DNA of 64,000 nt. Source: Martinezella miluonensis (lineage in GTDB: Bacteria; Pseudomonadota; Alphaproteobacteria; Rhizobiales; Rhizobiaceae). Position numbers and translations under genes: made by a program. The stretch covers positions 112,199-176,198 of the forward strand of contig NZ_FMAH01000007.1 of NCBI RefSeq assembly GCF_900094545.1. The letters run 5' to 3'. Below, piece by piece: positions 16,074-25,609 of the stretch (within the stretch, counting starts at the first letter, position 1; every line of letters begins with the position of its first letter). Below the pieces are notes generated by a model. It was not told the DNA's origin. It worked only from the letters and a program-made list of their open reading frames with translations, and did no database searches.

Positions 16074-17159
16074 CTAGGCAATCAGGCGCTCGCCCTCGGT
16101 GCTGAAGAAAAGACGGTTTCTGGAGGAGTGATCCAGGTTGATCGAACTTCCCGGCTCGACATCGGGCCCGGCCCTCTGCTCCACCACCAGGTTTTGGCCG
16201 TCGTCCAGCGCACAATAGATATATCTGGTGCCGCCAAGATACTCGGAAAACTCTACCTTCGCCGGTATCGACAGGTCATGCGGTTCGCCGAGCACAATAT
16301 GCTCGGGCCGGATGCCCACAACGAAATCGGCGCCAACGGACGGCATTGCTGGCACTTCCTGCGCCTCGAATATCTTGCCCGCGATCTGGAAACGCCCAGC
16401 TCCCTCACTGGTCGCCTTGAGGAAATTCATCCGCGGAGAGCCGATGAAACCGGCAACAAACATGTTGGAAGGGTTTTCATAGACCTCTCTCGGCGTGCCG
16501 AACTGTTCGATACGTCCGCTGCGCAGCACAACGATCTTATCGGCAAGCGTCATCGCCTCGGTCTGGTCGTGCGTGACATAGATCATCGTGTTGCCGAGTT
16601 CCCTGTGCAGCCGCGCAATCTCGATGCGCATCGACACGCGCAACTCGGCATCGAGATTCGACAAAGGCTCGTCGAAAAGGAAGACGTCGGGCTTGCGCAC
16701 GATGGCACGGCCGATGGCGACGCGCTGACGCTGGCCGCCGCTGAGCTGACCCGGACGACGCTCGAAGAGATGGTCAATCTTGAGGATGGACGCGGCCTGA
16801 TCCACCCTGCGGCTGATCTCGGCTGCGTCCGTGCGGGCCATCCTCAGCCCGAATGCGAGGTTCTCCCGCACCGACATGTGCGGGTAGAGTGCATAGGACT
16901 GGAAAACCATCGCGATGCCTCGATCGGACGGATCGAGGTCGGTGACATCCCGCCCCTTGATGCTGATCTCGCCTTCGGTCACCTCCTCGAGCCCGGCGAT
17001 CATCCGCAGAAGCGTCGACTTCCCACATCCAGAAGGGCCGACAAACACGACGAAGTCCCCCTCATTGATGTCAAGATCGATGCCGTGCACCACCGCGAGA
17101 CTTCCGTAGGACTTCTGGACGGCCTTTAGGGACACGCTTGCTCTATCCATGGAATTCAT
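16074..17159 (-). CDS. UgpC/MalK-type sugar ABC importer ATPase
   Basis: 361 residues from ATG 17159, which lies 5 bases after the GH127 stop; ATG 17150 is an alternative start. Walker A is GPSGCGKST, signature LSGGQRQR, Walker B VFLFDEPLSNLDA, H-loop THD. The C-terminal TOBE region (GIRPEHIVLG and beyond) is intact. The family energises CUT1 sugar permeases. It is the last gene of the LacI/GH127 operon and serves the permeases at 19104-20878, which have no other ATPase nearby. Confidence 0.93.
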   Translation of the reverse strand: MNSMDRASVSLKAVQKSYGSLAVVHGIDLDINEGDFVVFVGPSGCGKSTLLRMIAGLEEVTEGEISIKGRDVTDLDPSDRGIAMVFQSYALYPHMSVRENLAFGLRMARTDAAEISRRVDQAASILKIDHLFERRPGQLSGGQRQRVAIGRAIVRKPDVFLFDEPLSNLDAELRVSMRIEIARLHRELGNTMIYVTHDQTEAMTLADKIVVLRSGRIEQFGTPREVYENPSNMFVAGFIGSPRMNFLKATSEGAGRFQIAGKIFEAQEVPAMPSVGADFVVGIRPEHIVLGEPHDLSIPAKVEFSEYLGGTRYIYCALDDGQNLVVEQRAGPDVEPGSSINLDHSSRNRLFFSTEGERLIA

Positions 17160-17164
17160 CCCGA

Positions 17165-19084
17165 TCACTTTTCGGACTGGAGCCACACCAGCATGGCGCC
17201 CGGATCACGATTGTCCCAGAGATGATAGGGCACGAGTGTCATCGTTGCCGCCACCTGCTCGGGAGGACGGGTACGGTAGAGCGATCCGTTCCAGCCGTTG
17301 GTGTCCTCCTTCGACACGTCCAGCTCGACGGCAACGGCGCCGTTCAGCCTCTCGATTTCCTTGATCCGATAGCCCTTCAGATCCTGCGGAACCACGAAAG
17401 CGTTGAGATCACCACCATTATCCGTCTCCTCGACGCAGTAGATCAGCGGGCCGCGGGCGAGCGCGACGCGGCCGACGTCGTGGCGAACCTTCGGAGAAGC
17501 GTATTGCGGACGCAGTTCGAGCGGGAGTTTAAGCTCGATGACATCGCCCGTGTTCCAGGCTCGTTCGAGACGCGCATATCCGTCAACGACCGACGAACTG
17601 AGGTCGACCGGGCTTCCGTTGATCTGTAAGGCCGCACCGTCAGCCCATTCCGGTATGCGCAAAGCGATTGCGAACGTCGACGGCACCGTCGTCTCCACCT
17701 CGATGCGGATATCGCCGTTCCATGGATAGTTGGTGCGCTGGGCGAGCTTTACTCCTGCGCCAGCCATTTCCGCCTTCACGCTGCTTTCGCCGTAGAGATG
17801 CACGGCGATCTCGTTGTCCGCCACCGCATACATGTACGAACCGATCGAAGCGACGAGCCGTGCGACATTCGGGGGGCAGCACGGGCAACGATGCCAGACC
17901 CAGCGATGGTGCTTGCCCGTGCTCTCCAGCGGATTGTCGTAGAAAAAGGTCTTGCCATCAATGGAAAGCCCCGTAAGCGCGCCGTTATAGAGCGCTTGCT
18001 CCATGATGTCGGCGTAGCGGCGATTGGGGCCGCGGCCGAGCATGCGGCTTGCCCAAAAGACGAGACCGACGGAGGCACAGGTCTCGGCGTAAGCCGTGTC
18101 GTTCGGCAGGTCGTAATAGTCAGTGAAGCCTTCGTTGCTAGCGGCGGGACCGATGCCGCCCGTGACATACATCTGCTTGACGGTAAGGTCATCCCAGAGC
18201 GTCTCCAGCGTGCTTGTCAGCGTATCATCCTGATACTCGGTCGCGATGTCGGCCATGCCGGAGTACTGATACATGGCGCGTACCGCGTGACCGACGACCT
18301 TGCCCTGCTCGCGCACGGGAAGATGGGCTTGGCTGTACTCATACGTCTTGTGTACGTAATTCTTTGGATCGCGCCCCCCGCGAAGAGCTTCGGCAGTGAA
18401 GAAATGAGGCTGGCTGCCACGCTCGTCGATAAAGAATTTGGAGAGATCGAGATACTTCTGTTCTCCTGTGACGCGCGCCAGCTTGACGAGCGCCAGTTCT
18501 ACTTCCTGATGGCCGCAATAGCCGGGGATCTGCCCCTCGCCGTGACCAAAAACCTTGATCAAATGGTCGGCGTATCGGCACATGATATCAAGCAATTTGC
18601 GCTTGCCCGTCGCCTGATAATAGGCCACGGCGGCTTCCATCAGATGTCCTGCGCAATAGAGCTCGTGATGGTCGCGAAGGTTCGTCCAACGCTTGCCGGG
18701 CTGCACGCGCTGGAACCAGGCGTTCACATAGCCGTCTTCCTGCTGCAGCTTTTCATACATCTCGATGATGGCGTCGGCACGCGCCTCGAGTTCCGGGTTC
18801 GGCTTTCGATACAGGGAGTAGGCGATGGTTTCGATCGACTTGCCAAGGTCGGAATCCCAGAACATCTGGGTCGAGCCCGTCCACTTTTCATCGATCGGGA
18901 TCACGATGCCCGGGCTCGGCCGATCGACGTCGATCGCCTGGATCATCCCGGCCTTTTCGCAGCGGTCGAGCAGAATTGCCGCAGTGGAGTCACAGACTGC
19001 GTCCTGCCACTTCCCCCAAAATCCGTCGAGCGTGACGTCGGGAACCGCAACGGGGCGGAATTGGCTTTTGTTTTTGGCTGTCAT
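17165..19084 (-). CDS. GH127 beta-L-arabinofuranosidase
   Basis: 640 residues from ATG 19084, which has AAAGGAGAG upstream; no signal peptide, so cytoplasmic. The fold family (formerly DUF1680) is shown by the GYVNAWFQRV and LYCAGHLMEA segments. The active-site zinc cluster of the family is complete: Glu334 and Cys336 in AYAETC, and Cys402-Cys403 in HRCPCCPPN, where the first Cys of the pair is the nucleophile in characterised GH127 enzymes. These release beta-L-arabinofuranose, for example from hydroxyproline-linked arabinans of plant extensins. The gene lies inside a sugar importer operon, so imported arabinosides are the probable substrate. Confidence 0.93.
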   Translation of the reverse strand: MTAKNKSQFRPVAVPDVTLDGFWGKWQDAVCDSTAAILLDRCEKAGMIQAIDVDRPSPGIVIPIDEKWTGSTQMFWDSDLGKSIETIAYSLYRKPNPELEARADAIIEMYEKLQQEDGYVNAWFQRVQPGKRWTNLRDHHELYCAGHLMEAAVAYYQATGKRKLLDIMCRYADHLIKVFGHGEGQIPGYCGHQEVELALVKLARVTGEQKYLDLSKFFIDERGSQPHFFTAEALRGGRDPKNYVHKTYEYSQAHLPVREQGKVVGHAVRAMYQYSGMADIATEYQDDTLTSTLETLWDDLTVKQMYVTGGIGPAASNEGFTDYYDLPNDTAYAETCASVGLVFWASRMLGRGPNRRYADIMEQALYNGALTGLSIDGKTFFYDNPLESTGKHHRWVWHRCPCCPPNVARLVASIGSYMYAVADNEIAVHLYGESSVKAEMAGAGVKLAQRTNYPWNGDIRIEVETTVPSTFAIALRIPEWADGAALQINGSPVDLSSSVVDGYARLERAWNTGDVIELKLPLELRPQYASPKVRHDVGRVALARGPLIYCVEETDNGGDLNAFVVPQDLKGYRIKEIERLNGAVAVELDVSKEDTNGWNGSLYRTRPPEQVAATMTLVPYHLWDNRDPGAMLVWLQSEK

Positions 19085-19103
19085 TTTGAAACTCTCCTTT
19101 GAA

Positions 19104-19967
19104 TTACTTGACCGCGCCGGCCATGAGCCCGCGCATGTAGAAGCGTTGAAGAAGCAGGAAGACGATGAGACATGGGATGACCATGACGACGACACCCGCC
19201 TGAACGGCGCCCCAATCGATGGCCCCCATGCGCGAGGCACGGACGGCGGTCATCAAGACGGGAAGCGTGAACTTGTCGTTGCTCGACAGCAGCACAAGTG
19301 CCGCGAAAAACTCGTTCCAGGCGTTGAGAAAGGCGAAGATCGCCACTGTCACCACACCCGGCAGGACGAGCGGAAAGAGCACGCGAGCCAGCAGCCGGAG
19401 ATCGCGCGCTCCATCGATACGGGCGGCCTCCTCGATCTCCTTCGGCACCGCGTCGAACGCATTGCGCATCATGAACACGGAGAAGGGAAGCTGCAGGGTG
19501 ACATAGACGAGCGTCAGCCCGATCAGGGAGTTGTTCAGCCCAAGCCGTGACAGAATGATAAACAGCGGCGTCAGGATCGACTGGAACGGGATCATCAAAG
19601 TGGCGATGATCAGAATGAACAGCGCGTTCTTGAATGGAAACCGGTAGCGAGAAAAGCCGTAGCCCGCCAGGAGACTGATGCCGACGGTCATGATGACCGT
19701 GGCGATCGCCACGAACAGCGAGTTGAACATGTGATGCCAGATGCCGGAGCCGAACCCGTTCAAGGTACGGTAGGCATCGACGCTCACGCCGGACAGCGGC
19801 CATGGTGGCAGCGGCGGCAGGGCGGTCTCGCTGCGCGGCCGAAACGACGCCATCAGCATAATTGCGAAAGGCGCGAGGAAGAAGAGGACGACGGCTGCCC
19901 CGGCAGCGTGGAAGGCCGTGTTCCGGCGCGCATTTCGGCGGCTGCGGATGGTGCGGCGGGCGGTCAT
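19104..19967 (-). CDS. CUT1 sugar ABC importer permease (MalG-like)
   Basis: 287 residues from ATG 19967 with GGGAGGATCG upstream. About six membrane helices. The EAA coupling motif reads EIEEAARIDGARDLRLLARV, and the end RFYMRGLMAGAVK is the usual MalG-type C-terminus. It overlaps the preceding permease by 4 bases (ATGA). With it, it forms the sugar channel for the binding protein at 20944-22182. Confidence 0.93.
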   Translation of the reverse strand: MTARRTIRSRRNARRNTAFHAAGAAVVLFFLAPFAIMLMASFRPRSETALPPLPPWPLSGVSVDAYRTLNGFGSGIWHHMFNSLFVAIATVIMTVGISLLAGYGFSRYRFPFKNALFILIIATLMIPFQSILTPLFIILSRLGLNNSLIGLTLVYVTLQLPFSVFMMRNAFDAVPKEIEEAARIDGARDLRLLARVLFPLVLPGVVTVAIFAFLNAWNEFFAALVLLSSNDKFTLPVLMTAVRASRMGAIDWGAVQAGVVVMVIPCLIVFLLLQRFYMRGLMAGAVK

Positions 19968-20878
19968 GGGCGATCCTCCCCGACCCTCAGCAGCCAGAGC
20001 TGCACGATGCTCAGCGCCACCAGGATGACGAGCAGCGCGATCGAAAGCGCCGCGCCATATCCGAGATTGAACGACACGAACGACTGATTGAAGATGTAAT
20101 AGACGATGGAAATCATGCGGTTTTGCGGACCGCCGCTCGTCATGATGTAGAACTGGTCGAACGCCAGGATCGAGCCGGTCACGGACAGGATAAGCGCAAG
20201 AGCCATCGTCCGGCGCATCAAGGGGAGCGTCAGATGGCGAAAGCGCTGCCACGAACTCGCGCCGTCGATGCGCGCAGCCTCGATCAGCTCGGATGGAATT
20301 CCCTGAAGACCCGTCAGCAGGATGATCATGGTAAAGCCCGCAACCTTCCAGACCACCATGACGATGATCGTCAGGAACGCGGTATCGAAGGTTGCCAGCA
20401 GATTTCGGCGGCCCTGGGTGAGACCCAGCATTTCGAGCACTGGCGAGAAGAGGCCGCTGTCAACATTGGCCAGCCACACCCACAGCAGCGAGGCCGAGGC
20501 GAGACCAATGACGACCGGCAGGAAGATAATCGTGCGATAGGCGGACACACCTTTGCGCGGCTTGTCCACGAAAAACGCCAGCGGGAATGCGACGGCGAAG
20601 ATGGCGATCGTCACGACCAACGTATACTGCGCGGTAAAGCCGAGCGACGTCCAGAACCGCGGATCGCCGAACATGCGGGTATAGTTGTCGAGACCGGTCC
20701 ATCGTGGCACACCCATCAGCGGCCATCGATGAAGGCTCATCCACGCCGTGAGCAGAAGAGGCATCACGAAGAACACCGTCACCAAGGCGATGGCGGGGGC
20801 GATGTAGGCGAGGCCGCGCCAGCCCCCTCTCCTCCGGCGTTTGCGCTTCGGAGAGACGGAGATGATTTGCGTCGTCAT
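19964..20878 (-). CDS. CUT1 sugar ABC importer permease (MalF-like)
   Basis: 304 residues from ATG 20878. A basic N-terminus (RKRRRRGGWRG) precedes about six helices. The coupling loop reads ELIEAARIDGASSWQRFRHL, and the GGPQNRMISIVYYIF segment is typical of the family. It starts 65 bases after the binding-protein stop, across a stem-loop at 20913-20935. Confidence 0.93.
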   Translation of the reverse strand: MTTQIISVSPKRKRRRRGGWRGLAYIAPAIALVTVFFVMPLLLTAWMSLHRWPLMGVPRWTGLDNYTRMFGDPRFWTSLGFTAQYTLVVTIAIFAVAFPLAFFVDKPRKGVSAYRTIIFLPVVIGLASASLLWVWLANVDSGLFSPVLEMLGLTQGRRNLLATFDTAFLTIIVMVVWKVAGFTMIILLTGLQGIPSELIEAARIDGASSWQRFRHLTLPLMRRTMALALILSVTGSILAFDQFYIMTSGGPQNRMISIVYYIFNQSFVSFNLGYGAALSIALLVILVALSIVQLWLLRVGEDRP

Positions 20879-20912
20879 CTTTGATCTCGTCGTATTGTCA
20901 GGGAATTGAGGA

Positions 20913-20935
20913 CCGGAAGCACGGCGCACCTCCGG
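20913..20935 (-). promoter_or_regulatory. Intercistronic stem-loop after binding-protein gene
   Basis: CCGGA at 20913-20917 pairs with TCCGG at 20931-20935, with a further G-C pair inside after one mismatch. It lies 9 bases after the binding-protein stop codon and before the permease start. It is weaker than the hairpins in the other importer operons but sits in the same place. Confidence 0.45.
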
Positions 20936-20943
20936 CCCGACGC

Positions 20944-22182
20944 TTATTGAGCGCTGTCGATAATCGACTGCATGCCCGCCTGGCCGCTCTGGAACGCGCC
21001 ATCGACGTCGTCGCCGAACATTACGGCGTTGATGAAGTTCGACCATGGGCTGTTCGGACTGTTGATCAGGTCGTTGAACTGCAGCGTGTACGGCGTCTTG
21101 GCGATCTTGATCGCCTCGGCGGCGACGAGCAGCCTTGGATCCTGGCCTTGCAGCACCTTGTCGGCAATGTCCGTCCGGGTCGGCAGGCTCCCGTTCTTGG
21201 CCATGATGGTCTGGCCTTCCTCAGAGTAGACGTATTTGAGGAATTTCTGGATCTGCGTGACATGGGGTGCGCCCTTCGTCACGACGATGTTGTCGCCGCC
21301 GGCAAAGGACGACGCCTTGCCGTCAACGCTCGGGATAAGCGTAACGCCGAAGTCGACCTCGGGATGCTGGGTGATCAACGTGCCGATGGCGAATGCGCCA
21401 AGGCTCTGCTGACCAACCTTGCCTCCGAGGAACTTCAGAAAGTCCACGCCGTTATCGGTCGCGGCACTGGCAGGCACCACACCGGATTTGATCATCTTGC
21501 GATAATCTTCCACGGCTTTGCGCATCTGCGGAGAATCCAATGTCGCAGTCTTCGCATCCGCCGACAGGATATCCGCACCGGCGCCCCATACGAGCGGAGT
21601 GAAGGTGAAGATCATACAGCCGCCGCAGCCGCCGCCCGAGAAATAGAAGCCATAATCGTCTTGGCCGAGCTTGCGGATCCTCTCGGCGTTGGAAGCGATC
21701 TCCTCCCAGGATTTCGGTGCCTTGTCAGGGTCGAGACCGGCCTGCTTGTAGAGCCCCTTGTTCCAGGCGAACACCGACGTTTCGACCAGCAAGGGCAGCC
21801 CATATACTTTCCCCTCGTAGGTCCCCTGCTTGACGTGTGCGGGAGCGAGAGCGTTGAAGTACGGCAGCGACTTCGCGAAATCCGTCAGGTCCTCGAGCTG
21901 CCCCGCCGAGGCGAACGAGGGCGTATAGATCAGATCGAGGGCGATCGCGTCGGGCGCCTGTCCGCCAGCCACTGCGGTAGCGTATTTCTGAACCATCTGG
22001 TCCGATGGAATTTCGGTGAGTTCGACCTTGTCGGAATTCGCCGCATTGAAGGCGTCGATGACCGCCTTGAAGGCTCCGCCCCCGCTGCCCGATCTGACCC
22101 ACATCGAAACGGTTTCGGCGGACGCGGCCGACGACAGACATATCGACAGCAACGCCGTTGCTGCAAGCATTCTCTTGAGCAT
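20944..22182 (-). CDS. CUT1 sugar-binding protein
   Basis: 412 residues from ATG 22182 with ATGGAGGATG upstream. Signal peptide of about 22 residues (MLKRMLAATALLSICLSSAA). The mature start (ETVSMWVRSGSGGGAFKAVI) and the later YYSEEGQT-like region fit family 1 extracellular sugar-binding proteins. A local Cys pair occurs in GGGCGGCMIF, unusual for the family. It should deliver an arabinose-containing sugar, judging from the linked GH127 enzyme. Confidence 0.9.
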   Translation of the reverse strand: MLKRMLAATALLSICLSSAASAETVSMWVRSGSGGGAFKAVIDAFNAANSDKVELTEIPSDQMVQKYATAVAGGQAPDAIALDLIYTPSFASAGQLEDLTDFAKSLPYFNALAPAHVKQGTYEGKVYGLPLLVETSVFAWNKGLYKQAGLDPDKAPKSWEEIASNAERIRKLGQDDYGFYFSGGGCGGCMIFTFTPLVWGAGADILSADAKTATLDSPQMRKAVEDYRKMIKSGVVPASAATDNGVDFLKFLGGKVGQQSLGAFAIGTLITQHPEVDFGVTLIPSVDGKASSFAGGDNIVVTKGAPHVTQIQKFLKYVYSEEGQTIMAKNGSLPTRTDIADKVLQGQDPRLLVAAEAIKIAKTPYTLQFNDLINSPNSPWSNFINAVMFGDDVDGAFQSGQAGMQSIIDSAQ

Positions 22183-22224
22183 TACATCCTCCATATGAAG
22201 GGACGATTTTCGCCCCGCCTCCCG

Positions 22225-23238
22225 TCAATTTCCCTGATCGCTGCTCCCGCAGGACTGTCGAACGACCAAACTGCATGGAAGCTTGCGCAGACCCGGCGCC
22301 ACCGGCCGACCCTCGGCAAGATCCAATATCGTCAGGCCGGCGATCCGGCCGAGTTCCTTCAAGTTCATGTCGATTGTCGTCAGGGCCGGCCTGGTCTGGG
22401 CCGCGACAATCTCCCAATTGTCGAATCCCACGACTGCAACATCTTCCGGGACGCGAAGGCCCCTTTCCCGCAGGGCATCTACGACCCCACGGGCGATCTG
22501 ATCGTTGCCACAGAATATGCCGTCCGGACGCTCCCCCTCCGCGTCGAACAAGGCGGCGATCGACTGGTGCCCCCAGGCTTCGGTCCATTCTCCGAAGAGG
22601 ACTTTCGCATCGGGTCCGACCGTCCTCTGAAACGCGTTTGCTCGCTCCAGCGCCGACGCGAAGCTCTCCGGTCCGGTAATGTGAACCAGCCTGCGGCGGC
22701 CAGTAGAACGAAGCCGGGAAATTGCAAGTTGCGCACCTTGCGCGTCATCAGCGGTTAGAATGACGCTCCCCTCCGTCCCCTGACTGTAGGCGTATACGAC
22801 CGGCACCGGCAGGCCAGCGAGATCGACCGGGAGAGACCTGTCGATCCGCTTGCCTGTCGCGATGATGCCATCCACCTGCTTGTCCAGCATGGCGTCGACA
22901 TGGATCTTGGCCAGTTTCGGGTCGTCTTCTATAGCGCACAGGAAAACCGATACGCCCTGATCGACCAACGCCTCCGAAATGCCCGACATCAACGGAAGCG
23001 TGAAACGGCCATAGGTGTCGTTGGTCAGAAGCCCGACTGTGAAGCTTCTATTGAAGAGCAGGCTCCTCGCAAGCGCATTCGGACGGAAGCCCACGCCTGT
23101 TGCTATCGACTTGATCTTGTCACGCGTCTCAGCGGTCATCCGCCCGGTATCGTTCAACGCCTTCGACACCGTCGAGACGCTGACGCCTGCCGCCTTGGCG
23201 ACGTCGTGGATCGTTACGCGACTGCTCCTGCCCACCAA
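22225..23238 (-). CDS. LacI-family transcriptional regulator
   Basis: About 337 residues. I place the start at TTG 23238, 8 bases after GAGGAGG; GTG 23235 is equally possible. The N-terminal HTH reads VTIHDVAKAAGVSVSTVSKA, followed by the hinge NALARSLL. The rest is a periplasmic-binding-protein-like sensor (GLLTNDTYGRFTLPLMSGIS, DAVVGFDNWE-type end). It is the first gene of the importer-GH127 operon, 42 bases before the binding-protein gene, and a 16-bp perfect palindrome lies upstream (23293-23308), so it probably represses its own operon until the sugar binds. Confidence 0.9.
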   Translation of the reverse strand: MVGRSSRVTIHDVAKAAGVSVSTVSKALNDTGRMTAETRDKIKSIATGVGFRPNALARSLLFNRSFTVGLLTNDTYGRFTLPLMSGISEALVDQGVSVFLCAIEDDPKLAKIHVDAMLDKQVDGIIATGKRIDRSLPVDLAGLPVPVVYAYSQGTEGSVILTADDAQGAQLAISRLRSTGRRRLVHITGPESFASALERANAFQRTVGPDAKVLFGEWTEAWGHQSIAALFDAEGERPDGIFCGNDQIARGVVDALRERGLRVPEDVAVVGFDNWEIVAAQTRPALTTIDMNLKELGRIAGLTILDLAEGRPVAPGLRKLPCSLVVRQSCGSSDQGN

Positions 23239-23620
23239 ATCCAGTTCCTCCTCGCACAAGAGAAAAGCCTTTCCCAAATTTATTGTCAATAAGAGAAAAC
23301 GTTTTCTCAGCCGAACAGAAGTGAGCTTTCACGATCGACATTAAGGAATAGCGGTAGATTCCCGGAGTTGGAAACGGTTTGTCGGGCCCGCGCAGTCCAG
23401 CCCACATCATCGACTGGTTTCATGTCGCCATGACGATCCAGCGCAGGCAGCAGATCGCCGATCCCAGCGCACGATCCTGGTCTTGTTTCCTGGTGAAGTT
23501 TCCGTTCGAAGCGAGACGATACCGGTGAAGCGAATATCGCGCCTTGCGGAACTGGCACGCCGACTTCAGACGGAGCTGGTCGGCGCACGAGTGACTTTCT
23601 CTCCGGCAACGCGTCCGGTT
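23239..23620. other. Intergenic region with LacI operator
   Basis: About 380 bases between the DUF4139 gene end and the LacI gene. The part next to the LacI gene carries the palindromic operator, and a TTGACA at about 23282-23287 (minus strand) could be a -35 element. I see no gene in the remainder. Confidence 0.5.
23293..23308 (-). promoter_or_regulatory. LacI-type operator, 16-bp perfect palindrome
   Basis: GAGAAAACGTTTTCTC is a perfect even-length dyad centred on CG, the form bound by LacI-family dimers. It lies 55-70 bases upstream of the regulator start, so autoregulation of the whole operon is likely. Confidence 0.75.
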
Positions 23621-25609
23621 CTAGAACGTCTTGATTATGTCCTCGACCCTCGACGTAAATTTGGAGAGCGTTTCGCGCATCTTGGTTTGCGCACCTTCAT
23701 TCTGGTCGATCTTCTTCTCGATTTCGGAGAGCTTTTCGACATAGCCCTTTTGCTGATCGCTGCCTGTCGGCATCACCTTGAGGTTCTCTCGGGTACGCTC
23801 CTGGCTCGCCTGCAGAGCTTCATGTTCCTCGGCCGCGCGGTCCAGCTGGCGTCTCGTCTCGAACTCGTCCTTTTTGGCTTTCGAAAGCTCGCCGAGCTTG
23901 TCCTTGATCACAGGATCAAGCGAGGTGGAAGACCATTGCGCGAGGTCGACCGCGTTCAAATCGGCGAGCTGAAACGATTCCCCGCCGGAACGGGTAAGCA
24001 CCGCCTTGACCTCCCGCGTCTCACCCTTCCCGATTTTGACCTTGAGGCGATAATCGGTGGCGCTCTCGCTCTTAAGGTCGGGCGAGGTGAACTCCCATCC
24101 ATCGCGCTTGGGGTGTTCGATCAGGATCGTACGCTCGGCATCGGCGGCACCGCGAACCACATAGACCGTTTCCTCGCGCATGATGTTCTTCGTAACGAGA
24201 ACTCCGTCCACGACCTTGATTTCCACGGTCTTGACGCCGTTATCGGATCTGGTCTCGACGGTAACCTTCTTGTCCAGTGCAAAGCTCGACATTCGGGTGT
24301 CGCCGTTCGGCAAGCCGATGAGGCTCGAGTCTCCGATATAGCCGCCCTTGTTGTCGTATACGGTGAGGATGCCGCCGGGCAGGCTCACTCCCGTGGAATT
24401 TTCGAGCGAAACTGCCGAGATCGGATGGCTGTCGCCACGGTCCGGGCGATAAAGCGAGACGAGTTCGGCCGACACTTCCTTGTCGACGATCGGAACCGAT
24501 ACCGTGTCACCGTTCCGGATGTCGTAGGTGTCGTCGAGCTTGAACGTGGCCGAGATGTCCCCCTCGGAGGAGGTCGCAGACTGTGCATAGGACATTGCCG
24601 GCGATGGGGCGACCGCCGCTGCGACCGGCATGTTCCTTCGTCTGGCAGCACCATCACTCTTCATCGCTTCCATGGCAGCGCCCTCGGGCTCTTCCATTTT
24701 GGCGAAGGCGGCTCCGTTTCCGGAATCGGCTTTGGGAATTCCTACATTGTCCACGCTGATTGGCAGCTCGTCGCGGTTTTTCCAATAGCGGTCATGCAGG
24801 CGCTGGGTCAGCGTGACGGGGGAGCTTGAGGTGAGGACCAGACTGACGTCCTTCCAGTCCTCGCCGGTTGCATTCTCAAGTACCGCCCATGCCTGCAGCC
24901 TGGCCTTCCCCTCGTTTCCGACAACGACACGGTAGGACGTCTTCCAGACGGGTGCCGCGACGACATATGAAAAGTCGACGGCGCGTTTGCCTTTCCCGTC
25001 GATCTTGACCGCGATGCTGCGCGTCGTGTCCGTAACGTTATTCCCGACAACACCTATGGCGGATGCAATTTTCGCCCGAACCGCCGGATCATCGAATTTC
25101 ACCAATGAGGAACTGTCGAGCTCATATCTGGAGATCTGGCCATCATCGTTCATCAGGTTGAGGAGCAAGGCCTCTTCCCCGTTGGCCCTCTTTTCGGTCT
25201 CGACACCGAGGATCGTGCCGGCCCCGGTGTTTTTTCCCCCGATCGCGACCCTAGATCCCTTGAGGGACATCAGGAGCTTGGGAAGGGAAGCAAGATCATC
25301 CGGCGTAAACGGGAGGTTCTTGAAGGTTTCATCAAGAGGGTTCGGCCCGGCCAGGGACAGATCCTTGACGGTTCCCGTCGGATCGAACACCACGAGCGAC
25401 TTGAGGATGTCGTTTACCTGATCGAGAGGCACCTCGATTCTAATTTCGCCATTGCCATCAAGCAATGCAGTCCGCCTGATTTCGGCAAGGCCGCCCGAGG
25501 ATAGGGTGATCGACTTCACCGGGGAGTTTGTACCCTCCTCGGCAAGAGAGGGTACGGGGGAGAGCATGGCAATTGCCGCAGCGGTCGATAGCAGAAATCG
25601 TCTGGTCAT
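23621..25609 (-). CDS. Secreted DUF4139-domain protein
   Basis: 662 residues from ATG 25609 (GAGGAACC upstream). Signal peptide of about 23 residues (RRFLLSTAAAIAMLSPVPSL). The middle (YVVAAPVWKTSYRVVV, then WAVLENATGEDWKDVSLVLT, about 215-260) is the DUF4139 signature. The C-terminal 90 residues are highly charged and predicted coiled coil (KDEFETRRQLDRAAEEHEAL, then SEIEKKIDQNEGAQTKMRET). Family function is not established. Single gene; a terminator-like stem-loop lies in its leader (25632-25648). Confidence 0.85.
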   Translation of the reverse strand: MTRRFLLSTAAAIAMLSPVPSLAEEGTNSPVKSITLSSGGLAEIRRTALLDGNGEIRIEVPLDQVNDILKSLVVFDPTGTVKDLSLAGPNPLDETFKNLPFTPDDLASLPKLLMSLKGSRVAIGGKNTGAGTILGVETEKRANGEEALLLNLMNDDGQISRYELDSSSLVKFDDPAVRAKIASAIGVVGNNVTDTTRSIAVKIDGKGKRAVDFSYVVAAPVWKTSYRVVVGNEGKARLQAWAVLENATGEDWKDVSLVLTSSSPVTLTQRLHDRYWKNRDELPISVDNVGIPKADSGNGAAFAKMEEPEGAAMEAMKSDGAARRRNMPVAAAVAPSPAMSYAQSATSSEGDISATFKLDDTYDIRNGDTVSVPIVDKEVSAELVSLYRPDRGDSHPISAVSLENSTGVSLPGGILTVYDNKGGYIGDSSLIGLPNGDTRMSSFALDKKVTVETRSDNGVKTVEIKVVDGVLVTKNIMREETVYVVRGAADAERTILIEHPKRDGWEFTSPDLKSESATDYRLKVKIGKGETREVKAVLTRSGGESFQLADLNAVDLAQWSSTSLDPVIKDKLGELSKAKKDEFETRRQLDRAAEEHEALQASQERTRENLKVMPTGSDQQKGYVEKLSEIEKKIDQNEGAQTKMRETLSKFTSRVEDIIKTF

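Noticed and set aside
23307..23609. Minus-strand open frame of 100 codons upstream of the LacI regulator
   Set aside because: No ribosome site, no recognisable motif, and it overlaps the operator region.
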